This document shows positions 1 through 11,599 of a DNA stretch of 64,000 bases, one piece after another; positions within the stretch are counted from its first letter, which is position 1, and the number at the start of each line of letters is the position of its first letter. Source of the DNA: Ascaphus truei (lineage: Eukaryota > Chordata > Amphibia > Anura > Ascaphidae); assembly GCA_036426205.1 (NCBI GenBank), contig CM071568.1, positions 216,980,527 through 217,044,526 on the forward strand, in the 5' to 3' direction. The position numbers and the translations under genes were made by a program. The notes under the pieces were generated by a model that saw nothing but the letters and a program-made list of their open reading frames with translations, searched no databases and had not been told where the DNA came from.

Positions 1-449
1 AATATTACATTTTTTTTTTTACTTTCTGAAAACATCTGGGAGAAATGTTGTATCCAGATGCATCTTTGTTCATTGGAAATCTGACACTAATTTAGTCCCT
101 GATGCCTGAACAAACTTGGCTTAGTTATCTTGAGGATTCATAACCTCAAACATAAATATATATACATTTTAAAGCTATGGAATGTATGTAGAATCAAGGA
201 GTATCTCTGTTGTTCTATGTGAGGTTCACAGTATTAAAAACCAAACATATATATATTTAGCAGAGTCCTGCTCCTTACCTCCGGTGAGGGGGGTCTGCTC
301 GGTTGCCGCCAGATCTCTGTGTAGTATTGGGAGTGTTGGGGTGGCCATATTGTTATTTGCACATGCTCAGTGCAGCGAGGCACGCATGCACAGTCAGAAG
401 AGCGGCGGCCATTTTAGTATGAGCTCCGCATACACCACAGCTGGACTAC

Positions 450-755
450 ATGTCCCAGAATCCTTCGGGGGGGAGGGGGGGAGAGGAGATCAGGTGGGCT
501 TCCCTAGCCAATGGGAGTCTGGCAGCAGAAAAAGGACAGGATATCATCCGGGACAGCATCACACGCGGAACAAGTGACAGTCCTGTCGGCGAACATTTCT
601 CTGACTCTGGCCACAAGATGAACGATCTGAAGGTGGCCATACTCAAAGGTAATCTTAGAACACCGAAAGAGAGATGGGTGCATGAATACAAACAACTGTT
701 CGGGACACTTGGCGATGGCCTAAACCGAGACCATAGTTTCATGAGACACTACTGA
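450..755 (+). mobile_element. Penelope-like element, C-terminal tail fragment of the RT/GIY-YIG protein
   Basis: A 101-codon open frame. From about residue 40 on it reads like the region after the GIY-YIG endonuclease of Penelope-like retroelements: PVGEHFSDSGH, then DLKVAILKGN, an R-x3-E step (RWVHEYK) and a terminal GLNRDHSFMRHY before the stop. In that family the H-F-x5-H and GLN motifs close the endonuclease domain. The reverse transcriptase and the GIY-YIG motif itself are absent, so this is a truncated fragment. The first 40 residues come from GC-rich sequence (about 400-560) that I do not assign. The ATG is probably not a real start. Confidence 0.6.
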
Positions 756-1783
756 CACTAGAGAACTCTCTTTCCATGAGTGCTAAATGTCATGTGTCTA
801 CATACTGCGCTATATGAATGCACACACAACTGTCTCTTACACCTATCAATACACTATGTAATTCTGTGGTCCCTGGAGCCAACCTCATGAGCTTGTGGTC
901 CCAAGAGTCTTTCCTCATCTCCCACACTCCCTGGTGGAGTATAGGGTAGGGGCTTCCACTCCCCTGTGGGAGGGAAGGCCTGAAAACAGGTCCCTGGATC
1001 AGTATAGAACTCACACACCCCACTTTCCCTGAGGGGAGAGGGTAGAACACTCCTCTCTCTCAGAAGAGGGAGAGAACAGAACACTGAATTTAGGCTGCAG
1101 CCACTTTTTATTACGAGGGGAGGATATCAGGTCTTAGCCCCGGTAGTGGGCAATACCAAAGCCTTGATCCCACCCCCCTGTAACTTACATGGGAGCTGTT
1201 TACTGAAGCAAGGGCAAGGATTTAGCCTAACACTGCCTGCGCAGGTACTCGGACTTATGTTAGGCAGAGAAAGTAGTAGCCCGGGGGTACCTGGCTACAC
1301 AGGTAAAAGTTGTCATAATACTGCATGTTTGGTCATTTAATGTACCCTTCCCACCCTCCCAAACAAACCTACCACCCCCCCCCCAACCACACACACACAC
1401 GTACTAATGTCCAATAGCCCAATGAGCCAAATGTGGCTAGCACTGCTGTTGCCGTTTCCTAAACCAAAAACCATGTCATAAAAATAACAGCACAACATTT
1501 AAAATACTTTTAAAATAAACAAAACCAAAAATAGGTGACAATATATTATTAAGAAGTATTACGGTATATATTAAGTCCTTAGTAGCCCAAGTGCTCTACT
1601 TTTCACGTTCCATGACTAGCTGACCACAAAGGGGCACTCCCATTGATGCCCTTAGTGGCTAATAAAGCATTGACATGCGATGCTTCACTCAGCACTGAGG
1701 TCATGAATGGTTTAACCCCTACATCCCTCCTATACCCAAGTGTGTACTTGGGTGTATGTGTGTATAATGTGGTAAGAGATCGT
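756..1783. other. unassigned intergenic sequence
   Basis: No coding signal is convincing. Short poly-C and CA runs occur at 1374-1402. The stretch 860-1320 is GC-balanced and repeat-like, but I find no terminal repeats or target duplication for it. Confidence 0.4.
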
Positions 1784-3163
1784 AAATATACATAATGTAA
1801 AGTTAATGTATAGGTCTTTAAATTTGAACATAAATCACAAACCTCTTTGTTTTACAAGAATGAAAGTTTCACTTCACCATCACGGAGGAATCTTCACTAA
1901 AGACTAAACATACTGTTTAGAGCAGTGGTTTTCAACTTTTTTTTCTCTCGAGTGGCCCCTAATCGGAGTGCTCAGTTGCTGAGGCTCCTCCACAGGACAG
2001 AGAGCAGAGTCACAAGAGGACAGAGGGCAGAGTCACAAGAGGACAGAGGGCAGAGTCACAAGAGGACAGAGGGCAGGGTCACAAGAGGGCAGAAGGCAGG
2101 GTCACAAGAGGACAGAGGGCAGAGTCACAAGAGGACAGAGGGCAGAGTCACAAGAGGACAGAGGGCAGGGTCACAAGAGGGCAGAAGGCAGAGTCACAGG
2201 AGGGCACAGTCACAGGAGGGCAGATTCACAGGAGGGCAGAGTCACAGGAGGGCAGAAGGCAGAGTCACAGGAGGGTAGAGTCACAGGAGGACAGAGTGAC
2301 AGAAGGCAGAGTCACAGGAGGACAGAAGGCAGAGTCACAGGAGGACAGGAGGACAGAGCCCCAGGAGCACAGATGACAGTCACAGGAGGGCAGAGGGCAA
2401 AGTCCCAGAAAGGCAGAATCACAGGAGCACAGAGGATCAGAGTCATAGGAGAGCAGGGTCACAAGAGGACTGAAGATAGTCACAGGATGACAGAAGACAG
2501 TCACAAGAGGACAGAAGGCAGAGTCATAGGAGAGCAGAGTCACAGGAGGACAGACGGCAGTCACAGGAGGACAGAGGGCAGAGTCACAGGAGGACAGAGG
2601 GCAGAGTCCCATGAGGGCAGTGTCACAGGAGGAGAGATGGCCGAGTCATAGTAGGACAGAGTCACAGAAGGACATATGGCAATCCCAAGAGGGCAGAATC
2701 ACAGCAAGATGGTGGGCAGAGTCAAAGGAGGGCAGAGGGCAGAGTCACAAGAGGACAGAATCACAGGAGGACAGAGTCACAGGAGGGCAGAGACACACAC
2801 CAGAACAGAACAAATATACAAACACACCAGGACAGAACAAATACACACAGGACAGGGTCAGACACACAGCTTCACCTTTCTCCTGCCCATGCTGCTTCAT
2901 CCTCTACTTGGCACCACCCCTGGGCAGAATGCAGAGTCACAGGAGGACAGAAGGCAGAGTCACAGGAGGGCAGAAAACAGAAGGACAGATGGTAGTCCCA
3001 GGAGGGATGAGGGCAGAGTCACAGGAGGACAGTGGGCAGAATCCCAGTAGGGCAGAGTCACTGGAGGACAGAATGTAGAGTCATAGGAGAACAGAGTCAC
3101 AGGAGGACAGAGGGCAGAGTCACAGGAGGACAGAGGGCAGAGTCCCAGGAGGGCAGAGTCACT
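1784..3163. repeat. first copy of a 1.38-kb tandem duplication
   Basis: Sequence from 1784 (TAAATATACATAATGTAAAG) reappears almost unchanged at 3164. About 140 bp of unique sequence, a hAT-like CAGTGGTTTTCAAC (1923 and 3303), a CTCGAG-containing segment and then minisatellite are repeated in the same order. The offset is 1380 at the start and about 1369 near 2882/4251, so the copies differ by small unit gains and losses. The second copy runs to about 4540. Confidence 0.85.
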
Positions 3164-5321
3164 AAATATACATAATGTAAAGTTAATGTATAGGTCTTTA
3201 AATTTGAACATAAATCACAAACCTCTTTGTTTTACAAGAATGAAAGTTTCACTTCACCATCACGGAGGAATCTTCACTAAAGACTAAACATACTGTTTAG
3301 AGCAGTGGTTTTCAACTTTTTTTTTCTCTCGAGTGGCCCCTAATCGGAGTGCTCAGTTGCTGAGGCTCCTCCACAGGACAGAGAGCAGAGTTATAGGAGG
3401 ACAGAAGGCAGAGTCGTAGGAGGGCAGAGTCACAAGAGGACAAAGGGCAGAGTCACAAGAGTGCCGAGGGCAGAGTCACAAGAGGACAGAGGGCAGGGTC
3501 ACAAGAGGACAGAGGGCAGAGTCACAAGACGGCAGAAGGCAGAGTCACAGGAGGGCAAAGTCACAGGAGGGCAGAGTCACAGGAGGGCAGAGTCACATGA
3601 GGGCAGAAGGCAGTCCCAGGAGGGCAGTCACAGGAGGACAGAGTGACAGAAGGCAGAGTCACAGGAGCACAGAAGGCAGAGTCACAGGAGGACAGAAGGC
3701 AGAGTCACAGGAGGACAGGAGGACAGAGCCACAGGAGCACAGAAGACAGTCACAGGAGGGCAGAGGGCAAAGTCCCAGAAAGGCAGAATCATAGGAGCAC
3801 AGAGGATCAGAGTCATAGGAGAGCAGGGTCACAAGAGGACTGAAGACAGTCACAGGATGACAGAAGACAGTCACAAGAGGACAGAAGGCAGAGTCATAGG
3901 AGGGCAGAGTCACAGGAGGACAGACGGCAGTCACAGGAGGACAGAGGGCAGAGTCACAGGAGGACAGAGGGCAGAGTCCCATGAGGGCAGTGTCACAGGA
4001 GGAGAGAAGGCCGAGTCATAGTAGGACAGAGTCACAGAAGGACATATGGCAATCCCAAGAGGGCAGAATCACAGCAAGATGGTGGGCAGAGTCAAAGGAG
4101 GGCAGAGGGCAGAGTCACAAGAGGACAGAATCACAGGACAGAGTCACAGGAGGGCAGAGACACACACACCAGAACAGAACAAATATACAAACACACCAGG
4201 ACAGAACAAATACACACAGGACAGGGTCAGACACACAGCTTCACCTTTCTCCTGCCCATGCTGCTTCATCCTCTACTTGGCACCACCCCTGGGCAGAATG
4301 CAGAGTCACAGGAGGACAGAAGGCAGAGTCACAGGAGGGCAGAAAACAGAAGGACAGATGGTAGTCCCAGGAGGTATGAGGGCAGAGTCACAGGAGGACA
4401 GTGGGCAGAATCCCAGTAGGGCAAAGTCACTGGAGGACAGAATGTAGAGTCATAGGAGAACAGAGTCACAGGAGGACAGAGGGCAGAGTCACAGGAGGAC
4501 AGAGGGCAGAGTCCCAGGAGGGCAGAGTCACAGGAGGACAAAGGCCCTCCAAGAGGGCAGAGTCACAGGAGGACAGGGGGCAGAGTCACAGGAGGACAGA
4601 GTCAAAGGAGGGCAGAGACACACACCAGAACAGAACAAATACACAAACACACACCAGGAAAGAACAAATACACTCAGGACAGGGTCAGACACACAGCCTC
4701 ACCTCTCTACTGCCCATGCTGCTTCAGCCTCTACTTGGCACCACCCCTGGGTAGAAGGCAGAGTCACAGGTGGACAGAAGGCAGATTCAGAGGAGGGCAG
4801 AGTCACAGGAGGACAGAAGTCAGTCCTGGGAGGGCAGAGAGCCTAGTCACAGAAGGACGGAGGGCAGAGGGCAGAGTCACAGGAGGACAAAAGGCAGAGT
4901 CACAGGAGGACAGAATCACAAGAGGACAGGAGAACAGAGTCACAGGAAGACAGAGTCACAGGAGGGCAGAGGGCAAAGTCCCAGGAGAGCAGAGTCACAG
5001 GAGGACAAAAGGCATAGTCATAGGAGGGCAGAGACACAGGAGGACAGACAGCAGAGTCACAGGACAGAGGGCAGAGTCACAAGAGGACAGACTTACAGGA
5101 GGGCACAGACACAGGAGGGGAGAGTCACAGGAGGGCAAAGAGCAAAGTCCCAGGAGGGCAGTCACAGGAGGACAGAAGGCAGAGTCATAGGGGGGCAGAG
5201 TCACAGGAGGACAGACGGCAGAGTCACAGGAAAATGGAGGGCAAAGAGCAGAGTCATGGGAGGACAGAGGGCAGTGTAACAGGAGGACAGAAGGCAGAGT
5301 CATAAGAGGACAGAGTCACAG
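1988..5321. repeat. minisatellite array, 23-bp and 16-bp units
   Basis: The main unit is 23 bp, AGTCACAAGAGGACAGAGGGCAG and variants. A 16-bp form, AGTCACAGGAGGGCAG, lacks an internal 7 bp. The array has few stop codons in any frame, which creates long spurious open frames rich in S, Q, E, D, R and G. It is broken by the 140-bp non-repeat segment at 3164-3302. A CAGAACAAATACACA-rich spacer followed by a CCTGCCCATGCTGCTTCA segment recurs near 2800-2930, 4165-4300, 4620-4750 and 6280-6415, giving a higher-order structure. Confidence 0.9.
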
Positions 5322-6076
5322 TGTAAGGATCTGGGAGTCACGCCGCCCCGGGTGTGCTCCTGCCTTACCTCTGACTAACACCATGGCCCTCACTCCCTGC
5401 AGAACGTCTTTCGGGACCCATGTCTGCCCTCAGCAGGGCTGCGCACAGGCACGCATCCGGCTCTCTGCCTAGGACGGAGGTGGAGAGTCCCGCTTCCAGG
5501 TTGTGCTCGCGCACGGTCAGCGTTGGTGCGGTACGTGCACATGATGCGTGCACACCATACACAAGCTCCACGTCAACTACCTTATCAAACAATTTAGCCA
5601 GCACCTGTATCTTGCACCACTCCCTCATATAAGCTCAGCTGTGCCACTTGCACGTTGGCTGAGCATAATCATAGTTGCGTTGTGTTTACCACTTTTCTGC
5701 CTCCACACTCTTGCCTTGTCTTGCCTTTCCTCTCTCTGTGTACTGACCCGGCTTTGATTTTGGACACTGCTCTTCCGTACTCCTGACCCTGGCTATCTTC
5801 GACAATCCGCACCTCTCCAACGCTGACCTCGGCACTCGAACAATGACCATTCTCATCTCTCCAACCCAAACCTCGGCTAATAGTACCTGCAAAGATCCAT
5901 ACCTATCTAACCCAGGCCCAGGAAAGTATACAGACTATCCGTACCTCATCAATCCCGACCCGGCTACCTGACCAACCTACACTCCAGATGCGCCCTCATG
6001 GCTGTAGGTGGCGTTTCTATCCATTCCTATCTCAGCCCAGTGGTCCCGCCTTGTTTGTGGTGAGCACATCATGACA
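5322..6076 (+). mobile_element. solo LTR (755 bp) inserted in the minisatellite
   Basis: It begins TGTAAGGATC and ends CATCATGACA, so it has the TG...CA ends of an LTR. The flanking 5-mers are both CACAG (5317-5321 and 6077-6081), a perfect 5-bp target duplication cut from a minisatellite unit. The interior is pyrimidine-rich with repeated CTCTCCAACC-like and GACCCGGC-like phrases. The same start and layout occur in the LTR at 8619. A 5-bp duplication is usual for Gypsy-type integration, but the class is an inference because no internal region is present. Confidence 0.8.
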
Positions 6077-6577
6077 CACAGGAGAACAGAGTCACAGGAG
6101 GGCAGAGACACAGGAGGGCATAGTCACAGGAGGACAGAAGGTAGAGTCATAGGAGGGCAGAGTCAGAGGAGGACAGACGGCAGAGTCAGAGGAGGACAGA
6201 TGGTGAGTCACAAGAGGACAGAAGGCAGAATCACGAGTGGGCAGAGTCAGAGGAGGGCAGAGTAAAAGGAGGGCAGAGACACACACCAGAACAGAACAAA
6301 TACACAAACACACACCAGGACAGAACAAATACACACAGGACAGGGTCAGACACACAGCCCCACCTCTCCCCTGCCCATGCTGCTTCATCCTCTACTTGGC
6401 AGTGCCACTGGGTAGAAGGCAGAGTCACAGGAGGACAGAAGGCAGAGTCACAGGAGGACAGAAGGCAGTTCCAGGAGGGCAGATGGCAGAGTCACAGGAA
6501 GACGGAGGGCAAAGTCAGAGGAGGACAGAGGGCAGAGTCACAGGAGGACAGAAGGTAGAGTCACAGGAGGACAGAGG
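6077..6577. repeat. minisatellite array, continuation
   Basis: The same 23/16-bp units continue beyond the solo LTR, with another copy of the CAGAACAAATACACA spacer at about 6290-6415. The array ends abruptly near 6577. Confidence 0.85.
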
Positions 6578-7022
6578 ATGGCTTTGTGGCTTAGTTTAAT
6601 CTTCCTGAGCGTGTTATCACATTTATGTGCATGCGTGTATGTCTCATTGGAACCTTGTTGAAACGCACATGGGTGTATGACTTCTCATTCAATGTGAATT
6701 TCAAGTCTGAAAAATACTTGTTTCTCAACAAGTTTTAACTCTACACTAGTCATGTACGTACTTTATGAGGTGGGTGGCATACTGTGATTTTTATTTGGGA
6801 GTGTGGGGGTCAAAACATTATGATGACCTGTTGAAAATATTTCTTTGAACTAATAATCCAGCATACAGCCCCCTCACCCTCCCCCACACAAAGCTAAAGT
6901 ATTTCTACTTCTTATCGACAACCCCCCCCCAACTATTCAATTGTAATGGGTGGCTTTGTGGCTTAGATTAATGTTCCCGAGCGTGTTATCATATTTATGC
7001 GCATGCATGTATGTCTCACAAA
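6578..7022. repeat. 63-bp direct repeat flanking about 310 bp
   Basis: GTGGCTTAGTTTAATCTTCC near 6581 and GTGGCTTAGATTAATGTTCC near 6957 begin two similar copies that each run through GAGCGTGTTATCA...ATGTATGTCTCA. Both copies are on the + strand. The spacer contains a C-run at 6925. I do not recognise the family. Confidence 0.6.
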
Positions 7023-8100
7023 TCCACCCGATAAAGGTAATGCAACCGCTTATCAACACCCCCCACCCCCGCCTCCCCGAATTTCCAGTGCAGGCGCTGT
7101 TACATTGCTGGCCTGGGATTGACAAATCTTATTTTGATTAAGCCTGACCTTCCTCCTTTTGAAGTCTCCATGATCAAAGATACTGGAAAAATCTGGCATC
7201 ACACACCAATACCCTCCTCTAACGCCGTGTGGTGGGACAAACGAAAAAAAACATAAACAAAAAAATATCGTGCAGAAACAATGAATCCAATTCAGAAGCA
7301 ATTGATCCTCTCTTTGATTGAAGAGCTGTCTCCAGTGTGTAGTGATGTGTTGTTTAAAGATGTCTTCTTGTTTTTTCTTTCCTTCTTCTTTCTTATTCCA
7401 GATGTTGACTGGTCGTCTTCTTCTGGTCAAATGAGACGTAAGAAGCCTTTAACATTATAATTGATGAGTCAGATGTGATCCCCTCATTTTTGCCTGAAAA
7501 TTACATCACAGGCAAAATTGATTCCTTCCCTTTTTAAGTGCGGTGTGAGATCACCTTTAAAAGGATGGAATCACATGGTTCATCAACCAATCAGTTTGCT
7601 TTATGTACCCTATGATTCCTTTCTTTTTTTGGTGCTGTGTGTGAGGTCAACTTTAATGTTGATAGCAAGATATTATGGAATGTTTCAGGGCACATTATGT
7701 GTTTTTTCCTAGTGTACAACTATTGATGGATACTGTACTTGCTTTTTTTGCTTTATTAATGCGCGTATTAAAAGAATTTATGGAGCGTGTTGATAATGCA
7801 ATTTAAATGCAGATTTAAATGGAGATGTATCCGGGCCACATATAGCTAGAGCTATAGCTTTATCGGTAAAAAAAAAGCATCTGAGTACAAGCAAAATCGA
7901 TGGGAGAACCACATGAGAAGGACCCAACTAGCAATAGTATAAAATATCAAACACAATTGGCAAGAGGAAAAGAAAGCAAGCGATGCATAGGGAGAGCAAC
8001 TGACATACACTGGAAAAAACTTTGCAAGAAACATCTAAGATCTAACATCTCATTCATCACTGCTACTGCAACAGACACCCCACTATATCTAGCCTGATGT
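7023..8100. other. unassigned AT-rich sequence
   Basis: No domain or terminal-repeat structure is visible. Open frames here are short and unsupported. Confidence 0.4.
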
Positions 8101-8132
8101 CAGCATGTTCAGATGAGAAAAATAATTGCCAA

Positions 8133-8224
8133 CACTCCAGAGGACTTTGTCAAGAAGGTCCAAGAAGGACCGAAACTTTGATCCTGCAATAAACTTTCGC
8201 ATTTATAGCAAGTCCTCTGGAGTG
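8133..8224 (+). repeat. retroelement-tail-like segment with 15-bp terminal inverted repeat and hammerhead-like hairpin
   Basis: CACTCCAGAGGACTT (8133-8147) pairs perfectly with AAGTCCTCTGGAGTG (8210-8224). Between them lie GTCAAGA, an A, the hairpin GGTCC-AAGAA-GGACC (8157-8171), GAAAC (8172-8176) and then AATAAA (8188-8193). The order core-A-hairpin-GAAAC-AATAAA recurs elsewhere in the window (54086, 54557, 45923 on + and 62462 on -). Two of the conserved hammerhead core positions are substituted here. Confidence 0.5.
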
Positions 8225-8618
8225 CTGACTATGGCTTTATTCATAATATCTAGTCTGTCAGAAATTTCTGGTACCCAGGAAATCTATTAAAGGTTCTTTC
8301 ACCTTTTTAAGAACTTCTCTAATTTTATGTTTATAGGTCTCTTTTTGATTGGACTAATGTTTTTAACCACATGTGCTTGACCACCGGGATACCAAAGTAA
8401 GTAAATAAGAAAAGAGGTATCACATGTGTAGAAACCATTCATTTAATTTTTTTTACCAGTCCAAGGATGACAAAACACGTCTCCCTTAGTAACAGAGTTA
8501 TAAATTATGAATGCAATGTAAGCACAGTAAAGTCCCATATTTCCTTGATGATAGGTATGTCTGTGAGTCAGGGTGGAAACCAAGAGTCAGCATGAACCAA
8601 AGTATCACGCAACATGGG

Positions 8619-9081
8619 TGTGAGGATCGGGTGCAGGCTCTGCCCCCATCAAGCTCCGGTCATCTCTCTCCAGCCTTGTTCCTGCCTGCTGTGCAGCTCT
8701 GTGCCTGATTAGCTCTCCCTGCTTTTTAGGCTCAACCTCTTCCACCAAAAAGTTGGTTGAGCATAGTCTCACATGATGTGTGCTGATTGCTAGCAAGTCT
8801 TCCTTGCCTTGACTCTGCTGCTTTCTCCAACCGTCGACTTGGCTAGTGACCCTACAATCCGCACCTCTCCTCGACCTTGGCTAGTGACCCCTACGATTCA
8901 TACCTCTCCACTCCTTGACCTCAGCTTGCTCCCCTACTACTCTGCTCTCTCTTACCCTGACCCGGCTACCCACGACGAGGATTCACGCATCAGAACACGG
9001 CTTCACGGCTCCAGATCGGTGTATAAATATCCCCCTCTAGGCTTCGCGGTTCCGTCCTGTTTGTAGCAAGCACCCATTACA
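8619..9081 (+). mobile_element. solo LTR (463 bp), 5-bp target duplication ATGGG
   Basis: It starts TGTGAGGATC and ends CCCATTACA. ATGGG stands immediately outside both ends (8614-8618 and 9082-9086). A TATA-like TATAAATA lies at about 9022. The interior repeats CTTGGCTAGTGACCC twice and is pyrimidine-rich, as in the solo LTR at 5322. No internal retroelement sequence adjoins it. Confidence 0.8.
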
Positions 9082-9086
9082 ATGGG

Positions 9087-9959
9087 CCTGTGTCTCTGAC
9101 TTCACTTACAGTATAAATACTGCATATCAGCCAATATTTGTCTCCCCAATTCTGTTGCTCTGCAATCACGAAAAGGCTTTAGACAGAGAGAGGATAAACT
9201 TGGCCTGTGCCAAGTGCTTTTCTGGTACTCACTACCCAAATGCATGCTAATAAGTCAGAAACACTGAAGAAAAAAAGAGCGTTCAGTTTGTGTACAGTAG
9301 TTTAGTCCAATTTCTTAGTATAGTGTTGCCCAGGAGATCGGGAAAAGAACCCCAGGCATTTAGCTGCTAGTACATTTAGATCAGGCAGTAGTTACATTTA
9401 TATTTCAAGCACTTTCACAATATTCCACTTTTTTCTAAAAAGACAACTTCTGCTTTTTTAGTTTGTAGACAGGAATGTGTTTTCTGAGGTCAGTGTTTTC
9501 ATGCACATCTTCAATTTCACAGTGTAGACTCACGAATGCAGGCGGGTTAAACATCTACTTTTCATGCCACGGCTCAATAGCACATCTATATTTCGGTTAT
9601 TCCAACAGCAATCAAGGATGATTAAAGAGAGTTTTCCCATACTCTCACCAATAAGACTATCCGCATTCGATGTTTCAGCTGGGCTAATTGCCTTTCTCTG
9701 ACATATTTTCTATAGATAATCAATCAAGTGGTGTTTGACTTTTGCATTTAAAAATAGTTAGAGTTATCTCAGAGAAGGTCACCAATGATCTGAATGTGAG
9801 AAAACTCTAGTATATAGTTATTTAAAACTTTTGCTTATGGAGCTCTCTCAAAAAAAAATTCCAGCTACGGGAAAGGAGAGACATTGATCAGTTTAAGCTC
9901 TTCCATGCCTAAAACTGTTTCTATCATCTGAAAGGACTCAGCAGCTCAGGAGCTACATA
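9087..9959. other. unassigned sequence
   Basis: AT-rich, with no open frames of note and no visible repeat structure. Confidence 0.4.
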
Positions 9960-9969
9960 ATTTAAAAAT

Positions 9970-10245
9970 GTAATACTTTAAAAACTTTTTTTCATCTGAA
10001 GTTGTTTTTAGGGGAATAAGTGGCGGGATACATTGAAATATATGGGATAACATGTCAAATGAAATTGACGGGAATAAGGGATGGGTTACATTGCATTTAG
10101 ATTAAAGACACACTAGCACACTAGCGTAATCTATTATTATTGCAGAGTACTGTGACCAACCCTAAAACGCAATTTTTTTCCGGTCATGGAACTGTCAGTT
10201 GCGGAAACCACATCCAACCTGCAAAATGTAAATATTTGTCAGGGA
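9970..10245 (+). repeat. partial third copy of unnamed dispersed repeat family (family R)
   Basis: AGGGGAATAAGTGGCGGG, GACGGGAATAAGGGATGGG, a shared CACACTAGCACACTAG and CCAACCCTAAAACGCAATTTT are matched in order by the right ends of the longer copies at about 29500-29760 and 38515-38770. Only the right end is present here. Confidence 0.75.
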
Positions 10246-10580
10246 TTTAGACTTAGCTTCTCGCAATGACAGAAAGTGTTAGTCTGGCTACAGTACATCT
10301 GTATTGGGACAGTTTTTACCAGAATACCCACAAGTTGTATTTAGGAAAGTAGCAAATATAAAAGATAAACTGCACCAAAATAAAATAAACACAAGGGAAA
10401 AAAACTATGTTGGGAGAAATCAATGGCTAATTCAATGCGAATGTTGTTTGAAATAATACAATCTTCTTCAGCTGACATAATTTTCCTGCTATCTGTTTTA
10501 CAGGTTCAAATGTAAAATCATTTTGAGATTGTTATTTAGAGAAAAAATAGATACATTAATAAGATTACATTACCTTACAG

Positions 10581-10920
10581 CAGGGGTGCGCAAACTGGGG
10601 GGCGCAAGATTTTCCCGGGGTGCGCGGCAGTTGCAGAGGCCCCACACTCTTCCCCAAGGCATTTAATGCCAGAGGATCGCGTGAGGCATCTGCAACTCTT
10701 ATCTTACCGGGATTCAGACGCGTGGTGATGCATCGCCATGGGACCATGTGACGTAACATGACCTGTCGCCGTAGCAACGTGTCAATGACGCCGCGGGGTC
10801 AAGGCGTGATGTCACATAACCCTGCGGCGTCATTTGATGCTGAAAAACAAGGTAGGGGGGTGCAAGCACTGGGGGGAGCAGGCAGGGGGGGGCACAGCAC
10901 CAATAGTTTGTGCACCCCTG
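10581..10920. mobile_element. hAT-type MITE (340 bp) with 8-bp target duplication
   Basis: The ends are CAGGGGTGCGCAAACT and, inverted, AGTTTGTGCACCCCTG: 16-bp terminal inverted repeats with one difference. CCTTACAG flanks both sides exactly (10573-10580 and 10921-10928). Eight-bp duplications and CAGGGGTG ends are typical of hAT elements. It is too short to encode a transposase and so is non-autonomous. The interior is GC-rich. Confidence 0.9.
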
Positions 10921-11261
10921 CCTTACAGTATCACTGGTGTTGTTGCTCATCAGCCTGTCATCAAAGTTGATTTATTTGGACCACTGGAAACATTTCTGAT
11001 AAATCACATGGTGCTGGAAAATTACCTGGGCAAATCGATTCGGCTGTCTCAGCAGCTTGCAAGCTTTTTTTTTTCCAAAGTTTCCTCTGGTATAACGTAA
11101 AGCGGGATTTCATCTATTGCTTTCCCATGGATCATCTTGGGTCCTTGCCTTCGTGGTGCAGCAGTTGGGCTTTGGAAAGCAGGCACAGCTGACTGCTCCA
11201 GGATGCGACTTTTCTGGTCTGTCCCTATTTCACGGGGGTTCAACGCCATAATTTCCTAATT

Positions 11262-11425
11262 GTCTGCAATTTAACCCCAATTGCATCAGAACATATATCT
11301 AATTAATAACTTAGTATGTTTCTCTGAGCTGAATTCTTCTAGCAATTTAACTCCAATTGCACCAGAACTTATATCTAATTAACAACGACATGGTATGTTT
11401 CTCTGAGTTGATTAGACAAACCCCT
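11262..11425. repeat. tandem duplication of about 80 bp
   Basis: AATTTAACCCCAATTGCATC...TATGTTTCTCTGAG is repeated as AATTTAACTCCAATTGCACC...TATGTTTCTCTGAG. The function is unknown. Confidence 0.6.
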
Positions 11426-11599
11426 CCCTTAATTGTTAGTCAAGTGAATGTGTTTAGAGTATTTAAGACAGTCTATCTTGGCTGTGCCATATGGCTGTGT
11501 GTAACATCTTAAGTGTCACATATAAAGTGTCTGTGAAGTTAATTTTAGCGTTGAAATTGGAGGTGAACAATACAAGAAACTCTGGACTCTGCACCTCAA

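Noticed and set aside
1923..3316. hAT-like CAGTGGTTTTCAAC at 1923 and 3303
   Set aside because: No opposite end was found; the second occurrence is explained by the 1.38-kb duplication.
1925..5303. Long open frames rich in S/Q/E/D/R/G
   Set aside because: They follow the minisatellite units in several frames and on both strands. No start context or conserved frame; compositional artefacts.
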